Shown here: piece by piece, positions 1 to 7,337 of the stretch
How positions within the stretch are numbered: position 1 is the first letter of the stretch
How the letters are laid out: each line of letters begins with the position of its first letter
Assembly: GCA_040902445.1 (NCBI GenBank)
Contig: JBBDXJ010000267.1
Coordinates: forward strand, 1 to 17,170
Reading direction: 5' to 3'
From: Chryseosolibacter sp040902445
GTDB taxonomy: Bacteria; Bacteroidota; Bacteroidia; Cytophagales; Cyclobacteriaceae
DNA length: 17,170 nucleotides
Position numbers and translations under genes: made by a program
Notes under the pieces: model-generated
Databases searched by the model: none
The model's input: the letters and a program-made list of their open reading frames with translations, nothing else
Told to the model about the DNA's origin: nothing

Positions 1-188
1 AGATCAGAGACGATGCTTTGTCTCACGAATGCCTGATCCTGACTTGCATCGGTGTGCCAGAGCATGCGCAAATCGAAATGGCCTTCCTATGGCACACTTA
101 CTTCCTTCGCAGTCTTTATCCACTGATTAAAGCCGCGTGGCAATTGATTCTTCATCAGATGCAACCCGATAAAAAAAAGCCCGCATGA
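1..188 (+). CDS. C-terminal fragment of an unidentified protein (5' end outside window)
   Basis: An open frame entering from the left edge (first full codon at base 3) runs 61 codons to a TGA at 186-188. No other frame on either strand stays open across bases 1-126 with better coding character. The encoded tail is hydrophobic and aromatic (LWHTYFLRSLYPLIKAAW around residues 29-46) and ends in a lysine-rich PDKKKPA. I do not recognise the family. The stop codon lies inside the left arm of the secDF terminator, and the Lys-Lys-Lys run is encoded by that terminator's A-tract, so this gene and secDF converge with almost no space. It could be a chance open frame, because only about 60 codons are visible and there is no start. 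Confidence 0.4.
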   Translation, partial: IRDDALSHECLILTCIGVPEHAQIEMAFLWHTYFLRSLYPLIKAAWQLILHQMQPDKKKPA

Positions 189-201
189 AAATCATGCGGG
201 C
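171..201 (-). terminator. Rho-independent terminator of secDF
   Basis: A perfect 10-bp inverted repeat (GCCCGCATGA at 179-188, TCATGCGGGC at 192-201) with a 3-base loop. An A8 run at 171-178 becomes a U8 tract after the hairpin on the minus strand. It lies 25 bases past the secDF stop. There is no T-run on the plus-strand side, so it should act mainly on minus-strand transcription. Confidence 0.9.
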
Positions 202-226
202 CTCAACGTAAATTATATTACAGTTA

Positions 227-3208
227 CTAAGCAGGTATTGCCACCTTCTTCTTCTGAACCTTTGAAGTAAAGTCCACAAGCACCGGAGTACCGATACACA
301 GGGAAGAATAAGTACCGACCAGCACACCGATCAACATCGCGAACGTAAATCCTTTGATGGTTTCACCACCAAAGGTGAAGAGAATAATGATCACAAATAT
401 CGTCGACATACCGGTGATCAAGGTACGGCTTAACGTATCATTCAAAGCATTATTGATAACCCTTGGTTCATCTTCATCGTGTCTTTTGCCTGATAAGAAT
501 TCTCTTACGCGGTCAAAAACCACGACACTGTCATTGATCGAATAACCGATAACGGTAAGGATGGCTGCAATAAATGCCTGATCGATCTCCATTGCAAAAG
601 GCATGATCCCTTCCAAAAGAGTAAACAGGGAGAGCACAACCAAGACGGTATGAACAAGGCTCACCATGGTGCCAAGCGCAAATTGCCACTTTCGGAATCG
701 GATAAGGATGTACAGGAACATAAGACAGATCGCAATACCAAGTGCATACATGGCGGAAATTTTAATATCATTTGCCACCGTAGGTCCCACCTTGTTGTAG
801 CTCAGCAAAGTAGCATTGCCATCTGAAAATTGAGAGAGACCTTTCATCAAAGCAGCCTCCGCCGTGGCTGTAGCCCCCTCGGTATTGTCATCAACCAGGT
901 AATCTGTGGTGATCTGATATTTATTGTCAAATCCGTAGGTTTTCACCTCAGGAGCACTTTCAAACGATGCCGTGAGAGCTTGCCGGATATCCTGTGAGTT
1001 CAGTTGTTTGTCAAACTCCACAATATAGGTCCGGCCACCTTTGAAATCTACACCATAATTAAGTCCCTTAATGGCGATAGAAATAAATCCCGCCAGAATT
1101 ACCAAACCTGAAGCGATATAATACACTTTTCTGCGACCAATGAAATCGATCTTGATGTTCCGGAACAGATTCTTCGACCACGGAAATGAGAATTTTATGA
1201 TCTTTCCTTTCTTGGTGTAGTGCTCGAATATCAGGCGTGTAAACAATACAGAGGTGAATAATGAACACAGGATACCGATAACCAACGTGACAGCAAAACC
1301 ATAAATGAGGCCCGAACCGAATATCAACAATACAAAACCTTTAATAAGAGTGGTGACGTTCGAGTCGATAATTGCGGAAAATGCATTTTTATAACCATTG
1401 CTAATAGCCGTGTCCATATTCTTTCCTTCATTCAGATCTTCCTTCACCCTTTCGTTGATCAGCACGTTGGCATCAACGGCAATGGCGAGGGAAAGCAGGA
1501 TACCGGCAATACCCGGCAAGGTGAGCGCTGCATTCAACGAAGCCAGCACGCCCAAAAGGAAAAAGAGATTCAGTACCACCGCGGCGTCGGCAACCCAGCC
1601 GGCTGTGTTATAAGTGGCCACAACAAAAACGATAATGATGAGGAATCCCACGATTATGGAAATCAGACCATTTTGAATGGATTCAGCACCCAGAGTGGGG
1701 CCGACTACAGTCTCTTCAACAATAATAATAGGAGCAGGTAATGATCCGGCCTTCAAAATATTGGCGAGGTCTTTTGATTCTTCAGAGGTGAAACTTCCCG
1801 AAATGATTGAATTTCCATTCGGGATCTCGGAGTTAACATAAGGCGCGGAAAAGACGATGTTGTCCAACATGATGGCTATGCGCGAACGCTTGGTAGCAGC
1901 TTCGGCCGTCCATTTCGCCCAGATCCTCGTACCTGTCGTATTCATAGTCATGCTTACGGCCGGCTGCGCTTTTTCATCCAGGTCCGTACGTGCGTTTACG
2001 ATCGCTTCACCGGTTAACTTTGCTTTTCTGTTCCGGCCCAAATCCAGGAAGTACAGTTGCAGTTTAGGTTCTTCACCGGTATCTGCCGAGTTGAATTTTT
2101 CTGGTTTATGACCCCAGAAAACGCCGACATTGCGCGGAAGCCTGGTCCTGACATCTTCGCGTTTGAAGATGCGGTTTATTGCAGCTGTATCAGTAAGATC
2201 ATAACGAAAATACCCCGGAGGAGTACTCAATGAAAAAAGCGGTGAGATGTTTAAATTCTGCAATGAATCCAAACCCTGTAAAGCGCTGTCTGCAGCGGTT
2301 TCAAGAGTTTTTTCCAGATCTGAAATTGAATCTGTCTGTGATTTGCCGGGTGTCAGGGCATCTTTCAGCGACTCTTCTTTTTCAGCAGTCGCAGAGGGAG
2401 TTGTAGTGACTTTACTCTTTTGTTCCGCTACCAGAACCTGATTGATAGCCATCAAAGAAGAATTTATATCATTAGATTCCACAACATCCCAGAATTCAAG
2501 TTTCGCTACGCCTTGTAATAACTTTCGCACACGGGCAGGGTTTTCTGCTCCGGGAATTTCAACCTGGATCCTGCCTGTGCCCAGGCGCTGGATGTTGGGT
2601 TGGGAAGTTCCGAACTGGTCAATGCGATTTGTAAGAATAGTCAACGACCGGTCGATAGCACTCTCAATTTCCTCGTCGATGACGCTGATGACCTGACCAT
2701 CAGAATCATTTAAACTGATCCTTCCAACGGTAGAGGCATTGGCGAAAAGCGGAGCCAGCCGTTTTCCGGGATTGTCCTGACGGTATGAGTCAAAAAACAA
2801 ACTGCTATAGCTCCGTTGCGAATTCCTGTGCTGCAGGCGCGCTTTATTTAACGCACTCAAAAAAGCTGAATCCTGACTGTTGCCGCTCATGGTGCGGATT
2901 ATATCAATGGGTGAAACTTCCAGAGTGACGTGCATACCGCCCTGAAGATCAAGACCAAGACTGATCTCGCTGCTCTTGACCTCTTTGTATGTGAATTCTT
3001 TTAAGCCAAAAAAACTGTACACCGGTTTGTTCCAAACTGAATCCAGGTAAGCCTGCTTTTTTGATGCATCAACTTCCCCATTGGAGTTGGTCGCGTATTC
3101 CGCGGCATCTTTCTGAACGCCCCGCGAGATAAATGTAAACGAGAGGTAGTACAAACAGAGCAGGGTTACTACAATGGTGAGTACCGACACAAAACCTTTA
3201 TTTCTCAT
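227..3208 (-). CDS. secDF: Protein translocase subunit SecDF (SecD-SecF fusion)
   Basis: Inner-membrane accessory of the SecYEG translocon that uses the proton gradient to help pull exported proteins across the membrane. The 993-aa product fuses SecD and SecF, as is usual in Bacteroidota. It has an N-terminal membrane helix (about 8-28), the SecD signature LGLDLQGG (84-91), a periplasmic P1 region with FGTSQPNIQ (199-207), and a cluster of membrane helices containing the SecD hallmark AVDANVLINERVKEDL (577-592). The SecF half follows, with VDFKGG (720-725) and IGYSINDSVVVFDRVRE (887-903), and ends in membrane helices. Residues about 260-330 form a Ser/Thr/Glu-rich, probably flexible insertion within the SecD periplasmic region. 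The gene is 86 bp downstream of the 115-aa membrane protein gene and is closed by a strong terminator. I saw no separate consensus promoter in the 86-bp gap, so co-transcription is likely. Confidence 0.97.
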   Translation of the reverse strand: MRNKGFVSVLTIVVTLLCLYYLSFTFISRGVQKDAAEYATNSNGEVDASKKQAYLDSVWNKPVYSFFGLKEFTYKEVKSSEISLGLDLQGGMHVTLEVSPIDIIRTMSGNSQDSAFLSALNKARLQHRNSQRSYSSLFFDSYRQDNPGKRLAPLFANASTVGRISLNDSDGQVISVIDEEIESAIDRSLTILTNRIDQFGTSQPNIQRLGTGRIQVEIPGAENPARVRKLLQGVAKLEFWDVVESNDINSSLMAINQVLVAEQKSKVTTTPSATAEKEESLKDALTPGKSQTDSISDLEKTLETAADSALQGLDSLQNLNISPLFSLSTPPGYFRYDLTDTAAINRIFKREDVRTRLPRNVGVFWGHKPEKFNSADTGEEPKLQLYFLDLGRNRKAKLTGEAIVNARTDLDEKAQPAVSMTMNTTGTRIWAKWTAEAATKRSRIAIMLDNIVFSAPYVNSEIPNGNSIISGSFTSEESKDLANILKAGSLPAPIIIVEETVVGPTLGAESIQNGLISIIVGFLIIIVFVVATYNTAGWVADAAVVLNLFFLLGVLASLNAALTLPGIAGILLSLAIAVDANVLINERVKEDLNEGKNMDTAISNGYKNAFSAIIDSNVTTLIKGFVLLIFGSGLIYGFAVTLVIGILCSLFTSVLFTRLIFEHYTKKGKIIKFSFPWSKNLFRNIKIDFIGRRKVYYIASGLVILAGFISIAIKGLNYGVDFKGGRTYIVEFDKQLNSQDIRQALTASFESAPEVKTYGFDNKYQITTDYLVDDNTEGATATAEAALMKGLSQFSDGNATLLSYNKVGPTVANDIKISAMYALGIAICLMFLYILIRFRKWQFALGTMVSLVHTVLVVLSLFTLLEGIMPFAMEIDQAFIAAILTVIGYSINDSVVVFDRVREFLSGKRHDEDEPRVINNALNDTLSRTLITGMSTIFVIIILFTFGGETIKGFTFAMLIGVLVGTYSSLCIGTPVLVDFTSKVQKKKVAIPA

Positions 3209-3294
3209 AAGTAAAAATTGTTTATTAAATGTTGTTGATTACAATAGAATGTTATTCAGCTTGGCCGAATAAAGAATAATGAATACGTGAAAGC

Positions 3295-3642
3295 TTAGGG
3301 TGCGTTGGGAGAAATAATTACCCGGAACATCGTTTCAAAAAAACGATCAGCAAAGAACAGATCCTCCTCGACATGATTTTCGTCGACGTCTCTTTCGAAG
3401 AAGATGTCAAACAAAAAATAAGGATTGAGGTTCACCTCAACATGCACAGGGGCAGGCAGTGAAAAAGATGGCAGGGAAATATAAGTTCCTGTCTCATTTT
3501 CAGCCTGATTTTCTGTTTGTTCAGTCTTAACTTTTTTCGCTGTAGAAACCGATTCAGGTGTCAGGAACTGAGAAAACGCAATCGCTAAAGCAAGGATGCT
3601 TCCGAGGATAACTGTTGCCGCATGCAATCTTTTCTTTCTCAT
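3295..3642 (-). CDS. Small single-pass membrane protein, hypothetical
   Basis: A 115-aa protein of unknown function. It has a basic N-terminus (MRKKR), one hydrophobic segment (about 9-26) that could be a signal anchor, and a polar Lys/Glu/Thr/Asn-rich linker (36-52). An aromatic and acidic second half follows (NPYFLFDIFFERD at 73-85) and ends in FRVIISPNAP. The C-terminal ISPNAP ending is familiar to me from small Bacteroidota proteins, but I know no assigned role. The ATG at 3642 lies 19 bases downstream of a consensus Bacteroidota -7 element, which supports both the start and real expression. It precedes secDF by 86 bp on the same strand, so a link to secretion or envelope biology is possible but not shown. 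Confidence 0.8.
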   Translation of the reverse strand: MRKKRLHAATVILGSILALAIAFSQFLTPESVSTAKKVKTEQTENQAENETGTYISLPSFSLPAPVHVEVNLNPYFLFDIFFERDVDENHVEEDLFFADRFFETMFRVIISPNAP

Positions 3643-3660
3643 TCCTGGCCGTGAGGGCTA

Positions 3661-3691
3661 CAAAAGTATACAAATCGGTGAAAAGAACAAA
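3661..3691 (-). promoter_or_regulatory. Bacteroidota-type promoter for the 115-aa gene and probably secDF
   Basis: On the minus strand a -33 box TTTG (complement of CAAA at 3688-3691) is separated by exactly 19 bases from a -7 box TACTTTTG (complement of 3661-3668). This matches the primary sigma-factor consensus described for Bacteroidota (TTTG, about 19 bases, TAnnTTTG) with no mismatch. It is placed just upstream of the ATG at 3642. It is the only perfect two-box match I found in the window. Confidence 0.7.
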
Positions 3692-3778
3692 TGGCCGGTG
3701 GGGAATTTAGTGAGTTGTCAGTGGTGAGACCCCCCACTAACGGCAAGCCGTAACATGGTCCTTCATTCGTCTCCGTGG

Positions 3779-3894
3779 AGTCTCCTGTCTTTGGGACTCC
3801 GCCGTTGAAGTGCACTATTGTTCGGTAATCGGAGTTGGCTTGAAATTTGACCTTCGAAGCCGCAGCGTCCACACGAGACGTGAGACAGGAGACT
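3779..3894. other. Nested inverted-repeat (cloverleaf-like) element
   Basis: A perfect 12-bp outer stem (AGTCTCCTGTCT at 3779-3790, AGACAGGAGACT at 3883-3894) encloses three shorter pairings: ACTCCG 3796-3801 with CGGAGT 3830-3835, GGCTT 3837-3841 with AAGCC 3857-3861, and CGTC 3866-3869 with GACG 3877-3880. Together they could form a four-way junction in RNA or a cruciform in DNA. The outer stem is unlikely by chance at this distance; the inner 4-6 bp stems are individually weak. It does not look like a tRNA or any RNA family I recognise. Confidence 0.35.
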
Positions 3895-4055
3895 GTAAAT
3901 CTGATCACCCCTGCCAAGAAATAGGTCTTGACGTTGATGTTACATAGGAGTTGTGAGTGGGGAGGACTGCTTTTAAACAGGTGCTCCATTTGCGTCTTGA
4001 CTCACCTGTACCTAAGGTTTTACGCGAAAGCTTTGAAGCAAATGAGGTTTTAATA

Positions 4056-4118
4056 AGCTGGTTCCCTGACTCTGTGCAAATTTTGAAATGCAGAGAAATT
4101 GCTTAACCCGCACCAGCT
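4056..4118 (-). other. Stem-loop downstream of rdgB
   Basis: AGCTGGT (4056-4062) pairs with ACCAGCT (4112-4118). Inside it, CTCTG (4070-4074) pairs with CAGAG (4091-4095), extendable by two G-U pairs. On the minus strand it begins 25 bases past the rdgB stop, so it would lie in the 3' untranslated region. No U-tract follows, so a classical intrinsic terminator is not supported. Confidence 0.25.
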
Positions 4119-4142
4119 GACTCACCACTCACCACTGACGTC

Positions 4143-4745
4143 TTATGCACGATGAAAAGTTTTGAGGTACTCGACCAGTTTCTTCACCGCCTGTCCACGG
4201 TGGCTGATTGCATTCTTTTCTTCCAGGGTCATCTCGGCTAAAGTTTCGTTGAAACCCGCAGGTTTGAAAATGGGATCGTAACCAAAACCTCCCGCACCTT
4301 TTCTTTCGTCCATTATAGAACCATTAATAATCCCTTCAAAGGTTTGAACTCCGTTTATTCCGATCAGAGTGATAACTGTTCGGAATCGCGCCTTTCTGTT
4401 TTTATTTTCTGATAGATTTTTCAGCAGAAGCGTAATGTTGTCTTCGCTGCTCCTCTGCGCTCCGGCATATCGCGCGGAAAAAACACCGGGGTCTCCACTT
4501 AATCCGTCTACTTCGAGGCCGGTATCGTCGGCGAAACAGGGCAAATGAAAATGATCATGAACGTAGGCCGCTTTCTGAAAAGAATTCCCCTCAATAGTAT
4601 GTTGTGTCTCCGGAAGATCTTCATTGCAGCCAATTTCTTCGAGGCTTAAAACACGGAAATCAGGCTCAATCAACGGCCTGATTTCCGATAATTTGTGCTG
4701 GTTATTAGTTGCAGCTACGATCTGATGGTTTGTACGTTGTTCCAA
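4143..4745 (-). CDS. rdgB: RdgB/HAM1-type XTP/dITP diphosphatase
   Basis: Cytosolic house-cleaning enzyme that hydrolyses non-canonical purine triphosphates (dITP, XTP) to monophosphates, keeping inosine and xanthosine out of DNA and RNA. The 200-aa product has the full family pattern: the nucleotide-binding ATNNQHK (12-18), the metal-site stretch ADDTGLEVD (72-80) followed by GDPGVFSARYAG, GGFGYDPIF (152-160), and the base-recognition tail EMTLEEKNAISHRGQA (171-186). The frame has no ATG at the 5' end. The only reasonable start is TTG at 4743-4745, with a same-frame stop at 4758-4760. This start lies 41 bp inside the 3' end of the upstream FKBP gene, which suggests translational coupling within the operon. 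Confidence 0.93.
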   Translation of the reverse strand: MEQRTNHQIVAATNNQHKLSEIRPLIEPDFRVLSLEEIGCNEDLPETQHTIEGNSFQKAAYVHDHFHLPCFADDTGLEVDGLSGDPGVFSARYAGAQRSSEDNITLLLKNLSENKNRKARFRTVITLIGINGVQTFEGIINGSIMDERKGAGGFGYDPIFKPAGFNETLAEMTLEEKNAISHRGQAVKKLVEYLKTFHRA

Positions 4746-5226
4746 CTTTTGTGAGGCCTACGTTAAAAATTAAATTGGCATTGCCAGGAACGTCACCGAT
4801 GCCAACAGGACCGTATGCATATCCAGAGGGGATGTAAAGGGTGGCTGAGTCACCTACGTTCAGCAATGGAATACCGATCCTCCAGCCATGAATTACTCCA
4901 TTCAGCGGAAACGAGACGTTCTCTCCGGAATCAAACTCCTGCTCGTCACTGATCAGCAAACCCTGGTAATTTGCGGTAACGCAGCTGTCGATAGTAGGCT
5001 TTTTTCCTCCTATGCTGTCAATAAGAATAACATAACGGATCCCGCTTGCATCTTCTATCGCTGTAATATTATTGGCAGCAAGGTAACTGTCGATTGCAGC
5101 AATATCTTTTGCGAGTTGTTCATTGAAGTCGGGAAAATCCTCCTTATCACTTATCATACACGAAGCCACTATAAAAGGTAATGCTGCCAAAAAACCAATA
5201 GGGACTTTTAATAGACTTTTTTTCAT
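4705..5226 (-). CDS. FKBP-type peptidyl-prolyl isomerase, lipoprotein (single domain)
   Basis: Predicted periplasmic or outer-membrane lipoprotein that catalyses proline cis-trans isomerisation or acts as a chaperone. The 173-aa product has a lipoprotein signal with lipobox VASC (lipidated Cys23). A linker follows, then one FKBP domain (about 60-162) with FPLNGVIHGWRIGIPLL (106-122), the FKBP-type YIPSGYAYGP (131-140) and the closing strand NLIFNVGL (151-158). Cys82 and Cys172 are matched in the neighbouring paralogue, 90 residues apart here and 91 there. It starts 9 bp after the larger paralogue ends, a tandem duplication within one operon, and its end overlaps rdgB by 41 bp. The substrate is unknown. 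Confidence 0.88.
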   Translation of the reverse strand: MKKSLLKVPIGFLAALPFIVASCMISDKEDFPDFNEQLAKDIAAIDSYLAANNITAIEDASGIRYVILIDSIGGKKPTIDSCVTANYQGLLISDEQEFDSGENVSFPLNGVIHGWRIGIPLLNVGDSATLYIPSGYAYGPVGIGDVPGNANLIFNVGLTKVGTTYKPSDRSCN

Positions 5227-5235
5227 ATGATTGAA

Positions 5236-6123
5236 TTATTTACATGTCCGGGTTGCCTGATCGAACTCATCCTCTACATCAAGCAGGGTTACGTTGAAAA
5301 TCAAGGTTGCATCTTTTGGAACGGCCCCGGGATAACCCTGTGGTCCATAAGCAAGTTTGGATGGTATATAAAAAGTCCCGGAATCGCCTTTGCCAAGCAT
5401 GGGAATTCCTAATTTCCAACCAGCAATTACACCATTGAGCGGAAAGGAAATCTTCTCACTCTTATCAAATACTTCTCCTGTTTTTAAGAATCTGCCAGTA
5501 TATTTTACTTCAACGCAATCTTCAGGTGAAGGTTTTTTGCCCCCGCTGTTATTATGGATGATGTATTGTAAGCCGCTTGTGTCTTGCAAAGCCGTAACTT
5601 TGCTGTCGGACAAATATTGATTAATATCTTTTGTGTCCTGACTGAAAATGCGGTCCTCACGGTTCTTGATGTAAGTCTCGCGGGCTTTCATGAACTCCTC
5701 TACAGACATAATATCTTTTACTTTGAGGGTATAAGTTACCGAAAGGGTTGTATCAATGTTAGGCGGAATCGGCGCGCCGACGACCTTGTTAAAAAACTCG
5801 TTGACACTCATTTCGGTTTTGACGCTATCGCCCGCTGAAAGCTGGCGGAACATCTGGGTCATGCCATCTTCGTTGGCGATTTGGGTAGAGTCCGCAATTT
5901 TTGTAGCAGCAGGTATGCCTTCGTTAAAAGTTTCGCCCCAGACGGAATCTTTGGAATCTTTTAATTCATAGTCAAATACCAGGACTTCTTCTGTTTTGGG
6001 AGTAACCCCGTCCCCCGCTTCGATGACGGTATATTTCAATCCATTGGGAGTTTCTTTTTCGGTTTTGCCACAGCTTATTAATAGTGTGAGCAGTCCAATT
6101 ACGGCGTAAGCTGATTTATTCAT
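5236..6123 (-). CDS. FKBP-type peptidyl-prolyl isomerase, lipoprotein (two FKBP-like domains)
   Basis: A 295-aa envelope protein with lipoprotein signal LLISC (lipidated Cys18). The N-terminal half (about 28-137) resembles a degenerate FKBP fold: GLKYTVIEAGDG opens it and SVTYTLKVKDI closes it, but the central active-site strings are poorly preserved. A charged helical linker (about 140-170) leads to a well-kept C-terminal FKBP domain (about 184-283) with FPLNGVIAGWKLGIPML (227-243) and YIPSKLAYGPQGYPG (252-266). The last residues TRTCK parallel DRSCN in the downstream paralogue. It lies 56 bp downstream of the DHH phosphoesterase gene and 9 bp upstream of the second FKBP gene. The layout recalls two-domain periplasmic foldases, with one domain likely for binding and one for catalysis (inference). 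Confidence 0.88.
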   Translation of the reverse strand: MNKSAYAVIGLLTLLISCGKTEKETPNGLKYTVIEAGDGVTPKTEEVLVFDYELKDSKDSVWGETFNEGIPAATKIADSTQIANEDGMTQMFRQLSAGDSVKTEMSVNEFFNKVVGAPIPPNIDTTLSVTYTLKVKDIMSVEEFMKARETYIKNREDRIFSQDTKDINQYLSDSKVTALQDTSGLQYIIHNNSGGKKPSPEDCVEVKYTGRFLKTGEVFDKSEKISFPLNGVIAGWKLGIPMLGKGDSGTFYIPSKLAYGPQGYPGAVPKDATLIFNVTLLDVEDEFDQATRTCK

Positions 6124-6179
6124 TAGTTAGTTTGTTTTAGACAATATTTACGATAATAAAGTTGGAAAGTGCTGCAAAT

Positions 6180-7193
6180 TTAATCTGCCAGAAGTTCATT
6201 TTTATAAGCTGGCAGCAAGTCGAGGAATTTTTTTAGTGTTTCATCAAAGCTGAGATTCGTTTGCCCGCCGGCAGCGTTTTTATGACCGCCACCATCAAAA
6301 TGTTTTCGTGCAAAGTCATTGACTGAAAAATCTCCCAGTGACCGTAAGGAAAGTTTGATATTCTCCTTTCGCTCGGAGATCAGCACGGCAAGTCTTACAC
6401 CCTTCACAGACAATCCGAAATTAACCAGGCCTTCTGTATCGCCGGTCTGAGAACTGTATTTTTTCAGGTCTTCAATTCTCAGGGCGATATAGGCTGTTCG
6501 GTACTCAGGGATCACATGCAGTTTTTCATTTAACACAAAACCCATCAATCGCATTCGTTCGAGGGTATTGGTGTCGTAGATAAGTTTGCTGACCATCGCA
6601 GGATCCGCGCCATGTTCTACAAGGGCTGCTGCGGTTTCAAAAACTTTTTTGGTAGTGTTGGAATGTCTGAAACCTCCGGTATCCGTCATCAATCCGGCAT
6701 AGAGACAATTCGCAATGTCAGCATCGACTTTGTCCGTATCATTCAATTCATGGATGAGGGCGTAAATGAGTTCTGCGGTTGACGCAGCAGTTGCATCCCA
6801 TTGAACAAAATCCGCGAAGTCTTCTGGCTCGAGATGATGGTCGATTAAAACTTTTTTGGCGGAAGACTTTGCTACCAATTCACCCAGTTCATTGATCCTT
6901 TTCAGACTGGAAAAATCAAGACAGAATATAAGTTCGCTTTGGTTTATCTGCCGCTCGAAATCTTTTGTTTTATCCTTATTGAAAATTACTACGTCCGAAT
7001 TGCCAGGCATCCAGGTAAGGAAATCCGGGTAATCGCTGGGTGTCATGACGGCGACAATATGACCACTCTTTTTTAGATATCCGGCCAATCCAAGGGAAGA
7101 ACCCAAAGCATCCGCATCCGGTTTAAAGTGCGTAACGATAAGCACTTTCCGGGGTACGGTAAGAAACTCCTTAAAGGCCAGGATATTCACCAT
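6180..7193 (-). CDS. DHH/DHHA1 phosphoesterase, NrnA-like (nanoRNase / pAp phosphatase)
   Basis: A 337-aa cytosolic phosphoesterase of the bifunctional oligoribonuclease/pAp phosphatase type, which degrades 2-5 nt RNAs and/or dephosphorylates 3'-phosphoadenosine 5'-phosphate. Metal-binding motifs appear in family order: THFKPDADALGSS (21-33), CLDFSS (91-96), the DHH signature LIDHH (116-120), and DTGGFRHSNTT (171-181). The DHHA1 domain carries GGGHKNAAGG (301-310). Length and domain order are normal. The ATG at 7193 is followed at once by the expected N-terminal helix. It is the first gene of the minus-strand series toward rdgB and is divergent from ndk across 144 bp. Which activity dominates cannot be told from sequence; cyclic-dinucleotide phosphodiesterases share the fold, so I withhold a symbol. 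Confidence 0.88.
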   Translation of the reverse strand: MVNILAFKEFLTVPRKVLIVTHFKPDADALGSSLGLAGYLKKSGHIVAVMTPSDYPDFLTWMPGNSDVVIFNKDKTKDFERQINQSELIFCLDFSSLKRINELGELVAKSSAKKVLIDHHLEPEDFADFVQWDATAASTAELIYALIHELNDTDKVDADIANCLYAGLMTDTGGFRHSNTTKKVFETAAALVEHGADPAMVSKLIYDTNTLERMRLMGFVLNEKLHVIPEYRTAYIALRIEDLKKYSSQTGDTEGLVNFGLSVKGVRLAVLISERKENIKLSLRSLGDFSVNDFARKHFDGGGHKNAAGGQTNLSFDETLKKFLDLLPAYKNELLAD

Positions 7194-7300
7194 AAAGCTC
7201 CAAAAGCAAATTGAGGGGCAAAAATGGTAAAATTTTTCATAGTCTCATGGATATTTTCCCGCCCGAAAGGCTTAAACCGTCACACTGTTGACTTTTTTTA

Positions 7301-7308
7301 TATTTTTG
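7301..7308 (+). promoter_or_regulatory. Possible -7 element of ndk
   Basis: TATTTTTG fits the Bacteroidota -7 consensus TAnnTTTG and lies 29 bases before the ndk ATG at 7338. No TTTG box occurs at the usual 17-23 base spacing upstream, so support is partial. Confidence 0.4.
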
Positions 7309-7337
7309 CCCGAATTATTAAGCGAAATAGAGATTAT

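Larger units (their letters stand above)
3717..4139. repeat. Gene-free interval bounded by perfect 12-bp inverted repeats
   Basis: GTCAGTGGTGAG at 3717-3728 is exactly repeated in inverse orientation as CTCACCACTGAC at 4128-4139, 399 bases apart. The right copy sits in a short tandem (CTCACCA twice, 4121-4134). A related GAGTTGTGAGTGGGG-like string occurs near 3950. No convincing gene lies between the repeats, although minus-strand frame 3639-3989 is open for 116 codons without recognisable protein character. The arrangement resembles a small non-autonomous mobile element or a dispersed intergenic repeat. I see no clear target-site duplication and cannot test copy number. Confidence 0.35.

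Noticed and set aside
3639..3989. A 116-codon minus-strand frame in the gap between rdgB and the 115-aa gene
   Set aside because: It spans the inverted-repeat region and the clean promoter, has no recognisable domain or natural protein composition, and overlaps the next gene's start; its openness looks accidental.
7224..7337. A 38-residue N-terminal extension of nucleoside diphosphate kinase
   Set aside because: The conserved enzyme begins at MAGNRTFTMIKPDA (7338). The extension is absent from the family and would cover the likely -7 promoter element.
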